A DNA stretch of 64,000 nt from Musa acuminata AAA Group (lineage: Eukaryota > Streptophyta > Magnoliopsida > Zingiberales > Musaceae): contig NC_088340.1 of NCBI RefSeq assembly GCF_036884655.1, positions 31,241,001 through 31,305,000 of the forward strand. The letters are read 5' to 3'. Positions 9,441-22,600 of the stretch are shown here, one piece after another; position 1 is the stretch's first letter; each line of letters opens with the position of its first letter. The notes beneath the pieces are model-generated. The model was not told the DNA's origin, did no database searches, and saw only the letters and a program-made list of their open reading frames with translations. The position numbers and the translations under genes are program-made.

Positions 9441-11794
9441 TTTCCTCATCTTGGAGGGATCATTCTACACCTGCATTCAGCAGAATGATCCCTCTTGTCT
9501 ACCAAGGAGTAATCTTTTAGATGCCACAAAATGTGCAGATATGCTGAATGTCTCCAAAAATTTATAGCGGGAATTGTAGCATGAACAGTACTCCAAGATG
9601 CCGCTAAAATGCGAAAAGGTTCGAGTTTGAAGTGCAAATTTACTTCACCAGTGTTGGTGGACTCCAACTCCTCCAAGATAAGATTCCGAGGAACATTAGC
9701 ACAGCAAGTGTTTGAGAATAAAGCTGCTTTGTATCTCTTTTCCTGAGAGGCAAAAAGCTTCCTAGTCCACATTCCAACTCTTGGTAATCATCAAAAGGAA
9801 CTCAGTGGCATCCCCTCTGACACTTGATGGCATGCACCTTGGCATCTGAACTGCTTCCTGAGGACATTGCACACCGGTGGAGGCAACAAAGAGGTCACTC
9901 CTGATCTAAATCTGCCCTGTGATATAGGTGTCAGGGAACATGGAAACCTTAAATGTTTTGAACTTTCAGCTCCATATTTGAAGAGGATTTTGATCTGTGT
10001 GCATGTTTTGAACTTTCAGCTTCGGCTAGACAGCCTCTCTGGTGATGGATTCTTAATTAATACGAAGAGAAAAGGCGAACATGAAGCATATAATGATTCG
10101 CAGATCCACTTCACCTTCCTCTCCTCCTTTTTGGAGCAAAACAGCAGACTACTCCCATGGTTTTCCGAAGAGAACAATTGGATCCTCAAAACGAACTACA
10201 TCCAGAAAAAGCCGTGCTAATTCATGGTTGTTACGAAAGGAACCCAAGTCATCATTATGCTTTAGATTAACTCTGCCCTCTGCGGTGGCCTATCAATTTA
10301 TGACAAGCTCAAGAACACCCTTTTTCTACTAGTTCGGTCGGAGAACTTCTCAACGGCGGCAGACAGGTTTTCTCCCTGTGACTGTTGATCTCAGGTCGGA
10401 GAAGAAGCAGTGTGGTTTCCAAGGTGGAATCTGAGGCACTGTGGGTTGTCGACTTGTAGCGGTGTGCTTTGTTTTGGAGTGGTAAGGCTGACTTTGTTCA
10501 GTCTGAGAAGGATCAATACGATAAAAGATTTGTGGAAGCTGCTCTCTTGTGGTCCACAGGCTAATCTAGTGTTTCAGGTGGCCATGTCGGTCTCCATGCT
10601 CTTCCATGATCATCATCAACTTTTCTAGAAGAAGAAGAAGAATTGTGTCTCAATTTGGCCTTTGAAGCAGTCAAAAAAATTTTTCTTCCTTACTATCGAA
10701 TTGCAGCATTCTCTGGCCATTCATTTTGAAACATAACTTAGAAGCACAAGTGTTTTATCTGATGAAAAGAATAGAAAATAAGAATAATTATTGAAGAAGC
10801 TTTATTAAAATAATTTTATCTTGAATACATTAACATGTCCGTCCCTCTCCTATTTATATAGATTATGAGAGACGATTTTCCTCAACAGAATAGAAAATAT
10901 CCTCTATTCTTTCCGAAAATCCTATCTTCTATCATTATCTACCTACAGTTCATCCGAAGGATTCATTTTAAGTCTTCCCACTATCTAACCTTCCATGAGG
11001 AAAACTCTAGCTGTGGGGGACTTCGGAACATGGGGTGCTCTAAAAAGAGTTGTGTCTATAGCTCCCAGGGCACAGCATCCATGACCTGCCAAGCCACAAG
11101 AATGGAGCACCCACCACATATTGGCATCACCACAGTGTCAGACTCTTATGATGCAATCGGTTAGCTATCATGCTCCCTGAGCACTACAAGCTACTGTGGA
11201 ATGCAAGAACAGGAGAGGACAACATACCATTTGGATCCATGCGACTCATCCCTGTCGATTCTGTGCAACCTATAATGGATCTCAGGGAACAACGACAAAC
11301 TTCTCTTTTGCTTTGGTGCTCCCAGCTGCAACTCCACAAACCTCACCACTGTACCAAAAGCTGACACGGCTGGGGCTAAAGCCTCTCGCATTCCAGTCCC
11401 CACGCACAGACTTTCTTAATATATGCGCACAAGCTGTTCATACTCTGACCACCCAACCCCATCCCATCCCTCTAGGTTTCCCATTTTTGAGAGATGCCTT
11501 GTTTTGTTCTTCTTCAAGCTGGCTTGGCATGTAGATTGCAGTTGCTTGCAGAGAACAAGTGATACTACTCTTTGTATGCTTCGGATGTTACGAACATAGA
11601 GGCTTGAGAATGTATCTGAAGGGAGGCATTTCTTCTTCTCTGGGAGAGCTATGAGAGGTCTGAAATGGCCAGTGTTTGTTAGTTTAAGGAAGAAGGTAAA
11701 GAGGGTCGTAGCTCTCTTTGCAGTACATTCCCATTCGACTGATCTGTCCTTCTTTCCTAAGAGCATAGTGCATGTTCCCCCACATTACTTTATC

Positions 11795-11795
<1 letters not shown>
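9441..11795. other. Intergenic interval without a supported gene
   Basis: ORFs here are short, overlap on both strands and show no recognisable domains. The part 10780-10990 (TATA-like CTATTTATATAG at about 10851-10862) looks like an LTR fragment. The part 11000-11795 lies upstream of the cytochrome b561-type gene and presumably holds its promoter. A 13-bp hairpin sits at 9454-9494. Confidence 0.35.
9454..9494. repeat. Perfect 13-bp inverted repeat (hairpin)
   Basis: GAGGGATCATTCT at 9454-9466 is the exact reverse complement of AGAATGATCCCTC at 9482-9494, separated by 15 nt. There is no T-tract or neighbouring gene to make it a terminator. It may be the core of a small transposon footprint. 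Confidence 0.6.

Positions 11796-11840
<45 letters not shown>
11796..11840. repeat. (AG)22 microsatellite upstream of the b561-type gene
   Basis: Pure AG dinucleotide run ending 29 bp before the chosen start codon at 11870, so it lies in the 5' UTR or core promoter. GA/CT tracts at this position can bind plant BBR/BPC proteins; a role here is inference. Confidence 0.9.
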
Positions 11841-11842
<2 letters not shown>

Positions 11843-11869
11843 CACCGTTTTCAGGAGTGTTGTTAGCCT

Positions 11870-12945
11870 GTGGAGGAGCTTGCAATTGTGATGATACTTG
11901 GGAATTTTGTGGCTGCTTCCCTTCTTCTTCTTCTTCTTCCATGTGTGGGCTCACTGCGAGACACGCCTAGATTGGTCCAAAGCCGCAGGAACGGCCAGCC
12001 GCCGAATCCTCTACAGGTATGCCATGGTAGTAATCTACTTTTGTTTCAGCAACGCAAGAGATACAAAGAAAGCTAACCTTCTCTTAGCCGTTGATGGTTC
12101 ATCTCCTTACTGGACTCATAAAACCACTCGAGATCATCCCATCCTGAGACTCACATGATTGTGCAGCTGACACCCCAACTCTCAACCCAGATCACTGTTC
12201 ATGCATTCCTGCTCTGGGTTTCGGTTGGCTTCCTGATGCCGGTTGGCATTATCATCATCAGAGTGTCCCACCGAGTCCACTGCATCACAAAGCTCAAGGC
12301 TCTGTTCTACGCCCATGTCATCGTTCAGGTCAGCAAACTCTTTCTTCTACATGCTGAATTCCCGACACAGCTACCAGCAGCAGTAAGTAATAAAACGTCG
12401 ATAATACGAACCGGCAGACCGTGGCGATCCTGCTTGCAACTGCTGCCGCGGTTCTATCGGTAATCAACTTCGAGAACTCCTTCAGCAACACCCATCAGAG
12501 GTTAGGAGCAGCACTGTACGCACTCATTTGGATTCAACCAGTGGTTGCCTTTCTCAGGCCTCACAGGTATGGCATGCAATTGAGGACTGTTCTTGCTCCA
12601 CGTGCAAGCTTGGGAGACTCGTACCCAAATCCATCTTGCTGTATTCGTCTCAGGGGAACGAAGCTTAGGGGGGTGTGGTACCTGCTGCACTGGTTGCTCG
12701 GGACTGGAGTCTGCGTGCTGGGCGTCGCCAACGTCTACATCGGTCTGCACACGTACCGAGAGAGAAGCTCGAGAAGTGTGAGCCTGTGGACGTCTCTACT
12801 CACGGCGGCGGTGTCGATCGTTGCCGTCGTCTATCTCTTGCAAGACAAATGGGAGTATCTGATGAAGCAAGCAAGGGTGGGAGATGAGCAGGTCACACCA
12901 TCTCCTCTCGGTGGCAGCCACAAGGAGTCAGAAATGGTGTCGTAG
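11870..12945 (+). CDS. Cytochrome b561 domain membrane protein (4 exons)
   Basis: Exons 11870-12016, 12167-12328, 12418-12566 and 12654-12945 join to 249 aa with canonical GT-AG introns (150, 89 and 87 nt). An N-terminal hydrophobic segment (residues about 8-27, LLLLLLPC) looks like a signal peptide or first membrane helix. The b561-type core follows: ITVHAFLLWVSVGFLMPVGI, FYAHVIVQ, NTHQRLGAALYALIWIQPVV, WYLLHWLLGTGVCVLGVANV and a last helix near SLLTAAVSIVAVVYLLQ. His61, His99, His129 and His165 occupy the positions expected for haem ligands. No DOMON domain is present, as in the short plant b561-only proteins, which are thought to move electrons across membranes. The start is the first ATG in frame with a hydrophobic leader; an ATG at 11898 is in another frame. 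It converges with the next gene. Confidence 0.88.
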
Positions 12946-13643
12946 ATTTTGCTTCCTTCTCTAAAATTTAGGATGCCTTTAGATCCTTTTAATTGAAATC
13001 TACTCTAGATTGTAAACCAAGTCCTCTATATATATAGTGAGAATGATGTGCACTTCATAGATCATAACCAAGTTGGCAGATCTCCAAGCCAAACTCTGCA
13101 AACCGTTCTCATCTTCAAACAATCTTTTTCTTGTTCTTTGAAAGTTAAGGAGAGGAGAACAAAAAACAACAACAATTATTTGAGGTTTCCTCTGACTTTT
13201 TACTCTTCCTGCAGAATCAATTATGGATGCCATGCTTCTTTTACAAACAGAAGTGAGAGATACCAAAATCAGGAAGGTGAATTAGTAGTGGAATTACAGC
13301 TGCAAAGACGATAGTAGGACAAAGGCATCAGAGTATCATATAACAACATCAGGTCAAAAAGAAGGATACAATTGAGCACCACAAGCGCATTTATTGCCGT
13401 GGACCTCTCTGATTATGTACAGTTGACTCTGGAGAATCTACTGTTCATCGTCCCCCTATCATTGGATAGGCAGTTTTGCCATACCTTGGAAACATTTCAT
13501 TCGGCCTTCCCAACTCAGTGATAGATGGCTTAGGCCCAAGAACAACCAGTGTAAGCTTGAATTGTTATCCTTTGCTCGCTAACTGACAGCAGGGTGAATG
13601 GAATTGTTGCTGTTTATGCTGCGAGAGTGCACCAGCATACTTC
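12946..13643. other. Convergent 3' intergenic interval
   Basis: Separates the 3' ends of the b561-type gene (+) and the THH1/TOM1-like gene (-). It presumably holds both 3' UTRs. A short minus frame at 13445-13560 has a plausible-looking tail (GRPNEMFPRYGKTAYPMIGG) but no gene model accommodates it. Confidence 0.4.
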
Positions 13644-16600
13644 TTATATTGGGCTTGCTTTCAGACCCTGCAATGGCAAGTGCAAAGATTTTGAGGTATT
13701 CAAAAGTTAAATATGAGCAATTGACACTTTGCTCAATAGAAGAAAGAAACCTTACTTTTGGTATTTCAGATTTCAGAATACACTAGATTAACTCAAAATA
13801 GGGTGTTAAGGAGAAAAAAAAAAAGAAAGAAAAAGGAAAAGAGTGGCTGACCACAAATATGAAAAGAAAATGAATTATTTTGACTGCCATCAACATTAGA
13901 TGCCATGCTAAAAGTTGCAACCAAGTCTAGTTTGTGTGTCATAACTTAGATGCATGGCAAGTAATTGTACATCTAACCATGTGAGGCTACCCAATTTTAG
14001 GAGTTTTCATCATAGTTAGATTTCGTCATCTTTATTGAGGTGAAAAATGTAGGGGATCCCCATGGCAAACAACAAAAGATAGTCACAGCTAACTCAAATT
14101 AGTGAAAAATTCAGATCAAAAGTAAAAGCAAAAACAAAAAGAATAAATAGAAAAGGCCCATACGATTTTGAATGCACCTTATTCTGTGAGGTTGTTACCG
14201 TAGCCCTCCATTGTGGATTTTGAGTAGTTCTTTCACTGATAAAATTTACGACCGTAGGCCGTGCTGGTCTATGACTATCAGCCACAAGCCGAGGAGGCAT
14301 TTCTCTCATAACCCACAAGACAAATCCGGATGGTACTGATGAACCTGAGAATACTTGTGTAAGGTGAGCTTTTCAGGATTAGTATGACTAGACAAAAGCA
14401 GATAAGCAGATGGAACTTGCAAGATGCTAGAGTTCAACAAGGTAATCAGCCTAGCTTCCACAAACCTTTTGACAAAATCATGCATGCACACTAGTCTGCT
14501 TGAAGATATGAATCGTATGTCACAAAAAGGACACGTGTAGTACATGTGCTTGTTTAACTACTAATTTAATTTTGTATGTAAATCATAAACATTCAGGCAT
14601 ACCTAAAAAATAATACAGAAATATAAGAACTGAACTGCTTATGTGGTCTGATTGTGCTGAATGCCAATAAAAAAGCACCTCCAGCTGCAAAGAAACATGG
14701 AAATCTTAAGATGTAACTTGAGTTCACTCGATGTTGCACAAAAACTGTAAGTCAGCAAGAAGCAGCAACATACAGGAATATTAGTAACAAGAGCTAGCAC
14801 AGCAGATGATGTGAAACATGTAACAGAGACAGCAGCCAAACTTGCAACCTGCACATGGCACCAAATCAGGGAAATTCTCAGCAACTCACAAAGAATGCAA
14901 CAACTAGTACAATCTAAGCACAAAACAAAAACTTACTGCAAAACGGCAATGTTATGAAAGTATTGAAGCTCAGTGAAATATGTTTTGACAAATCAATTTT
15001 TGTTGGAATTATCATTTTATATTTTCCTTTTTGGAATCTAGAAAAGATGAAAATTAACTTAATACCAAGACAAATATAGAGACAAGTGGGCTCACCGACA
15101 TGCATACCGAAGACATAGGAAACAAATGAGAAACCACCATCAAGCAATCTCTTGAGATGTAATACAAGCTAAGCAAAGAAACTACATATATCATGTTGTC
15201 ATTCAATATCTTTGCAAGGCCAACCAATTAAAATCTAAGTACTTTTGCTAGAGAAATTTGATTCCCAGAATGTGTCTATGACATTTGATGCTAAAGGATG
15301 AAGCAATTCTGTCATCTAAATTCATTATTCAAAGATATAAAAAACAAATTACCATGTAGCCATAAAGGAGTCAAAGAACTCAATAAACATAAACCAAGCA
15401 AATGTACTCAATATTTATTTTTTATAACATATATACCTTCCACATTTCATTTGAAGCCATTTCAGATCGTACTTTCCTCATTTTTGAGAACAACAGCACC
15501 CCTCAACATGATTAAGAAACAAAAAAGGTAATTCAGACTTTAAGGGCTACAATTAACAGAATGTAAAGCATTGTAGTAATGAAGAGAAAACCTAAATCTA
15601 TAACAGGACAATATACCTTTCAATGAAAAAGATTTTGACATATTATTTGCCATTGACATCATTATACAAGATGGCTTGCACTACACTCATTATAAACAAG
15701 AAGTATAAACCAAAACCAGAGTGTAGAGAATAAGTTTGTTCATAAATAAAATTTTAGTGACTGTAAACACAAATGGCTAAGCTGAACTACCAAACTGTGC
15801 GATTGCAAGTAATAACAAGGTTCATGAAGGTACTCTTCTGGCAAGTCATATCCACTGTCCACAAATGGTTGACATGTATAACTGATCTTATTTGATTAAT
15901 GTCTAGCAGATGCTCTAATAGAATCCCAGAGGAATTCTATGTAGATTGATCTTTGAGGGGGATCAACCCTTGGAATGCTATAAGGGTTCCACCCTCCTAG
16001 AAGTCGGTCAAATGGCTGCAATTATAGATAAATCTTGTTCCCAAAGAGATGGAGGCTACATGCTTATATAGGGCTCCAAACCCTAGCCCTAGGGGCTATT
16101 TCCTAAGTGAGTTATCCCTTTTGCCCGCAACCCTAGTCGACCGGCTCAGTAAAGAGGGGGCGGTGGCTAGGAAGCCCAAAGGCGCAAATATAAACCCTAG
16201 CCAGTCTCCTTTATAGGATAGAGACGACTAGGTGGGATTTATTACAATCTCACAGGGTTTTTATTAGCTGCTTCTTGGTTGAGTAGGACCCAACCCTACT
16301 AGGGTCCTATCAAGCCCGTCCTCTCAAAATCAGTCTTGTCCTCAAGGCTGAGGTTCCATGAACTCAGGGAACCGGGTCTTCAGCTCCTTATATGATTCGC
16401 ATGTGGCATCTTCGAGTAGTAAATTATTCCAATGCACTAGTACTTCAGTAGAGGGACGTCGGCGACGCATCATGATTCTACGATCGAGGATGGCTTGTGG
16501 TTGGGCTTGAATATCTCCATCATCAGTGGTGTTGGGCAGTTGGATCTGGGGTGACTCGTGTTCTCCCAACTTGGGCTTCAAGCATGACACGTGGAAGACA

Positions 16601-19600
16601 AGGTGAATTTTGGCATCCTCAGACAATTTAAGTTTGTACGCCACGGCTCCAATATGCTCTATGATTTGATAGGGCTCATAAAAACGTGGGGATAGCTTCG
16701 TGGAGGCACGTGTGTTGATGGAGAGTTACTTGTATGGCTGTAGGCGAAGATAGACCCAATCTCCTACTGAAAACTCTCTTTCGTTTCGTCGTGTATCGGA
16801 TTGCTGCTTCATTCTAGCTTGAGCGGTAGAGAGATTATCCTTTAGCAGCTGTAGGAGTTTGTCCCTGTGAATTAAATCTCGGTCGACCTGATCTACCTTG
16901 GCTGAGCCAATTACATACTTTGGAATCACAGGGGTCGGCCGACCATACAGTGCTTCATATGGGGCACATTTTGTAGATGAATAATATGTAGTATTATACC
17001 ACCATTCGGCCCAGGGAAGCCATTTCGCCCACTCCTTTGGTCGGTCAATAGTGAAACACCGAAGGTACGTCTCTAAACACCTGTTCACCACCTCTGTTTG
17101 GTCGTCAGTTTGTGGATGATATGTTATGCTCATCTTGAGTTTGGTGCATTGTAACTGAAATAACTCGGTCCAAAATTTACTGGTGAAGATCCTGTCACGA
17201 TGACTTATAATGGACCTTGGCATCCCATGCAGTTTAACAATATTTTCTATGAAAATCTAAGCAATACTAGCAGCAGTGTAGGGATATCGCACAGCACAAA
17301 AATGAGCATATTTCATAAGTCGATCAACCACCATGAGGATTATGTTTTTACCTTTGGAAGATGGCAGCCCTTCGATAAAGTCCATGGATATGTCAGTCCA
17401 CATCGAGTCCAGTATGGATAGTGGTAATAGCTTCCCTGGACTCGCCACTGTTTCACCCTTTTGCTGTTGACATACATCATATTGTGCCACATAATCAAAA
17501 ATAATTTTTTTCATCCCTTTCCAATAAAAATTTTGCTTCACTCTTTTGTAGGTTCTTAGAAATCCGAAGTGCCCTACTGAAGATGTGGAGTGTATTTCAT
17601 ACAGGATGATTTTGATGCAAGAGGAGTCGGGTACAAGCACAATGCGACCTTTGTAGCATAGATCCCTCGAATCTCAAGTGCAGTGGGCGATCCTTCTTCC
17701 ATTCCTCCCTAATGTTCTCGAAGAAGCCAGTGGTAGGAAGGAAGATGGCTGAAAATTCAGCTTGCTCAGGTAGCCGTGAGAGTGCATCTGCAATAATGTT
17801 TTCTTTCCCTTTTTTGTAAATAATTTCATAATAGGTACTTGAGGTTTGGTTACCCATTTTTGCTGAGTGCATCTGCATAATAGGATTTCAAATTAAATCC
17901 TAGAAGTTTGGTTACCCATTTTTGCTGCTCAGGAGATGATATCTTCTGCTCCAAAAGATACTTGAAGCTTCTATAGTTGGTTTTAATTTGAAATTACCGG
18001 CAGATCAAGTAGGGTTTCCACCTCGTTACTGCGTCCACAAAGGCGAGCATCTCCTTATCATATATTGACATTTTTTATGGGAGAGAGACAACACCTTGTT
18101 GGTGTATGCAAGTGGTCGACCATCTTGCATGAGAACGGCTCCAATTCCGACTCCAGATACATCGGCCTCAATGATGAAGGGCCGGCTGAAATCTGTTAGC
18201 GCTAGCACCGGCGTCGTCGTCATGGCTGCCTTAAGTTTGTCGAAGGCAGCGGAGGCTTTGTCCAACCATTGGAAGTCGTCATTTTTCAGTGGAGAAGTGA
18301 AGGGTGCACTGATCTTCTCATAGTCGTTCATAATTTTCGGTAGTAACCCGTTATTCCAAAGAACCTGCGCAGTAATTTCACGTTTGTAGGTTTCGGACAG
18401 CCCTGCATTGCTTCAATTTTTGTTGGGTCTACCGCTACTTCTGATGTTATGTGCCCAAGGTACTCTAATTTTTGCTGGAGAAAGCTGCACTTTGATTGCT
18501 TAACAAAAAGAGTATTCTCCCGAAGGATCGTCAAAACAACCCGTAAATGCTGAAAGTGAGTCTCAAGAGAAGGGTTGTAAATGAGAATATCATCGAAAAA
18601 TACCAACACGAATTTGTGATGAAAGCTCCGAAAAATATCATTCATGAGACTTTGGGAAGTTGAAGGAGCATTAGTGACTCCAAAAGACATTACCAAGAAT
18701 TCATAATGGTTGTTATGTGTGCGGAATGCAATTTTGGAATATCGTCTTCATATACCCGAATTTGATGGTAACCGGATCGGAGATCCAACTTCGTGAAGAC
18801 TCGAGCTCCTTTTAACTCATCAAGAAGCTCATCCACGGTATTAGGTACTTGTCCTTTATGGTGATGTCATTTAAAGCTTGGTAGTCGATGCACATCCACC
18901 AAGTTACGTCCTTCTTACGTACAAGTAGCACCGGTGAGGCATAGGGGCTGCAACTTGGGCGAATCACCCCTGTTTCGAGCATCTCCTTTACAATATTTTC
19001 AATTTCATCCTTCTTGAGGTGAGGATAATAGTACGACCGAGTGTTTGCTGGTGGTTTGCCCGGAAGAATTGGAATCTGATGGTCATGTTGCCGAGTAGGA
19101 GGAAGACCGCGAGATTCAACAAAAATGTCAACAAATTCAGCAAGCAATTGGCCGAGATTTTGATCTTCAATTTATATTTTCTTCCCCTCTAGTTGTTACT
19201 GGAGATGCATCAAAATGTCACCATTTACCTTGTGTAAAACTTTCTCCATTCGTTGGGTCGAAACGGTGGTTACGTTCCTTCTGCGCTTCCCGCATAGGAT
19301 GATCCGTTTGCCTTTGCAGTATAATTTCATAATTAATTTAGAAAAGTTCCAAGAGACGTCACCTATCGTTGTCAATCATTTTATGCCAAGCACGACCTCA
19401 TAATCATCAATTGGTAGGAGGAAGAAGTCAACGACAATTTCTTGGTCTTATAGTAATAGTTTCACCAGCGGGCAAATTTGGTCGCACTTCAAGATTCTAC
19501 CGTCGACGACCTTTACGTCGAACTTGTTGCAACCTTCGATGTGGAGCGTCATCTGAGCCGCAACCTTACTGTTTAGGAAGTTATTAGTGCTGCCCGTGTC

Positions 19601-22600
19601 GATGAGAACAGTGATCGGTTATTGTTTGAGAAGGCCTCCAACTTTCATCGTTTGCGAGTTTGAGTAGCCAGCTAGCGTGTGTACCATAAAGTCGATCGAT
19701 TGTGGCTCTTCTTACGCATCTTCTTCTTTATGTTCAAGGCTCTCTTCTGGATGTTCAATGACCTCTTCTTCTACTGGTTCAATCACAAGAAGTCTCCCTT
19801 TTTTACAGCGATGCTCACAGCTCCGCGGCTCGTCGCAATGCCAACATAACCCCTTCGCAGATCGCTCCCGAAGCTCTTCTCTTGTCAACTTTTTTGGTGC
19901 AAGGGCTCGGCTGGCAATAGGGGGGGCTGAGGGCTTCGGTATTGCTGGTCGGGGAGTGACCCTAGTCCTCCGGGTTATATGGTTCAATCACTCATCTTGA
20001 AATCGTGCAAAAGAGATGGCTGCCATAAGCGTGTACGGTTGTCACGCTTTAACTTCTCCCTGGATCTCCGGCTTTAAGCCCTCAATAAAGGTCCCCAATA
20101 ATTGTTTTTCAGACCAATCACGAGTTTGATTAGATAACCTTTCAAACTTGGTTTGGTACTCCTGAATGGTGAAAGTTTGTCGGATCTTTACTAGTTGTCC
20201 GTCAATGTTCTCGTAATCGATTGGTCCGAAGCGGATCAGCAGTCCTTCTTTGAATTGTCGCCATAAAAGGACTCAATGAGTGTGTTCAAACCAGTCAAAC
20301 CATTATATGGCATCCCCTTCAAGATGTATAGCCGCAATTTCCACCATAGATGCGTCCATGGTTTTGTGATACTGAAAATATCGTTCCGCGCACGAGATCC
20401 AACCAATTGGGTCTCCTTCTTCCCATCTAGGGAAGTCCACCCTTATGCGTGGATAGTAAGGATTGATCACAGAGCCTCCCCTCTCCTGGAAGTCATATCT
20501 TCGATCAGAGCTCGCTCCTTGATGTGATTTCTTCAGGCTCGGTGGTTGGCCCAAACTGAGTTCGGTAAAGAGAGTCTGAATCTTATCCTTCATTCACGTC
20601 TCGAAGGCTTCGAATTTAGCATTGATTGCCTCCTCAGATATCATATTATATGCCTCCAAATTTGTAACGTTATGATCTCTCTTTTATTGTCGGGTTAGAG
20701 GCATGTATCAGTTGAGAGAAGTGGTGGCCGAAAGGGTTGGTGGATTGGTGTATGTAAGAGTAGAATTGTCATCGAAGAAACAATGGTTTCACGACGAAAT
20801 TTCCAGCTAAAATTGAGAGATTTGAGGAGGGAATTTAACAGCAAAATTTCAATTTAGATAACAGCAATGATGACAAATTTGATCAAGAAGATTTTGGCAA
20901 TATAACAGCAAGGATTTGCAATGGTTTGCAACGAAAATTTGCAGCAATACAAGAACGTTTGCAACGAAGTTGCGATAGCAGAATTCTTGTCGAAAAATTC
21001 CAACGATTTGCAACGAAAATTTGCAACAATACAAGAACGTTTTAGAGATGAATTCCTCAATAGATTACTCTTAGATGGAAGCCAAGACAATCTATGAAGC
21101 GTATAAGAAATTTCGTTCAAAAAGGATAGTAAATAGATCGGTTAAAGGCAACAATATGCGGCTAAAATTTCCTACAGCAATCCTTCGTTCGCAAAGATGA
21201 TAACTTTTACGACGAAAGGAATTCGCAGCACGGGATAGATAAAAAGACTTCTTGATATTTTGAATGAAAAATTACAGCAACAAAAGGTATTGGTAATAGG
21301 AGAATAACACATCTCTGATGCAATTGGAGGTGACGACAGTAGATTGATTTGATCTACAGCAGAAGATGACGATGGAGATGGCGACATCAAGAGCAATTGT
21401 GGGAATTGCTTGGCTGGTGGTGGGCGGCAGGGTTGGCAGCAAAAGCAGCAAGTTCGCTGCTCTGATACCAGATAATAGAACCCCAGAGGAATTATATGTA
21501 GATTGATCTTTGAGGGGGATCAACCCTTGAAACGCTATAGGGGTTCCACCCTCCTAGAAGTCAGCCAAATGGCTGCAATTGTAGATAGATCTTGTTCCCA
21601 AAGAGATGGAGGCTACATGCTTATATAGGGCTCCAAACCCTAGCCCTAGGAGCTGCTTCCTAAGTGAGTTACCCCTTTTACCCTCAATCCTAGTCGACCG
21701 GCCCAGTAAAAAGAGGGCGGTAACTAGGAAGCCCAAAGGCCCAAAATAAACCCTAGCCACTCTTCTTTATAGGATAGAGGTAGCTAAGTGGGGTTTATTA
21801 CAATCTCACAGGTTTTTTATTAGCTGCTTCTTGGTTGAGTAGGACCCAACCCTACTAGGGTCCTATCATGCTCTCCTTTAAAAACTTGTCACACGTACAA
21901 TGTGTGACATTGTAATAATATATGAAGAATTTGCTCAAGTCAAGTGCACATACCCCTGCACTTTGTGCCATCTGAAACAATCTGTCACTAGACAGATTTA
22001 TCACTTTCTTTAACAAGATAAATTATAATTAAAATTGCCTAATTACGAGGTGGTGACATCCAGAAGATGTGGCTGTCAACAGAAACAGCTGGCATCACTC
22101 GGTGTTTGGCCAAAGAGACTACACAGATTTTCCACTTTCTTGACCAGGATAAATTTCAAAATAACAAGCCCACCTTGTATCTTACAGGATAACTGCACCC
22201 AAATAATCTGACCACTCATGACTGATTCCAGCTTAGAAATTTGTCAGAAACTAAGGCATTACTATTAGGGCCAGGAAAACATTCAATTTTACTTCAGTTC
22301 ATAGGTCCCAATTTACAGGCCAATATTGTAAAGATTAATATAATGAATGCAATTTTCAGTTCTGTCCAGTGAAAGAAATCCAGCATTGGAGATGTTTTGT
22401 TTGCTAGAAATCGATAGGAAAAGATGAGTACAACTTAGGTCTATCATTTTCTGCTATGGTGAACTTTCTCACTAAGACATTAAACATGATGAATCTAGAC
22501 ACATCCTTGGACTCTAAACCTTTTTCCTAGTAGAACTCCAAAAAAAATTGTCACTTTACAACTTTTTCTAACTACAACTTCTCTAACGATGAAATAAAAA

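Larger units (their letters stand above)
15916..21868 (-). mobile_element. Full-structure Ty3/gypsy chromovirus, coding-defective
   Basis: Two LTRs (396-397 bp) bound a gag-pro-RT-RNaseH-IN-chromodomain interior on the minus strand. Flanking TGCTC at 15911-15915 and 21869-21873 is a perfect 5-bp target duplication. Inside the 5' LTR (right) a primer-binding site TGGTATCAGAGC, complementary to initiator tRNA-Met, starts about two bases after the LTR. A purine-rich tract lies next to the 3' LTR (16313-16330). LTRs differ at roughly 30 sites by eye, about 92% identity, so the insertion is not recent. Frameshifts and stops break every gene. The short LTRs and 6-kb size fit the Reina-type chromovirus range. 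It lies in intron 8 of the THH1/TOM1-like gene, same transcriptional orientation. Confidence 0.9.

Noticed and set aside
10410..10628. 72-codon plus ORF with hydrophobic text
   Set aside because: No domain, no splice partner, and stops in close relatives of the frame on both sides; left as intergenic.
13445..13560. Minus-strand short frame ending GRPNEMFPRYGKTAYPMIGG
   Set aside because: It looked like a terminal exon, but 13644-13667 gives the family-conserved KASPI ending in correct phase, and an upstream stop limits this frame.
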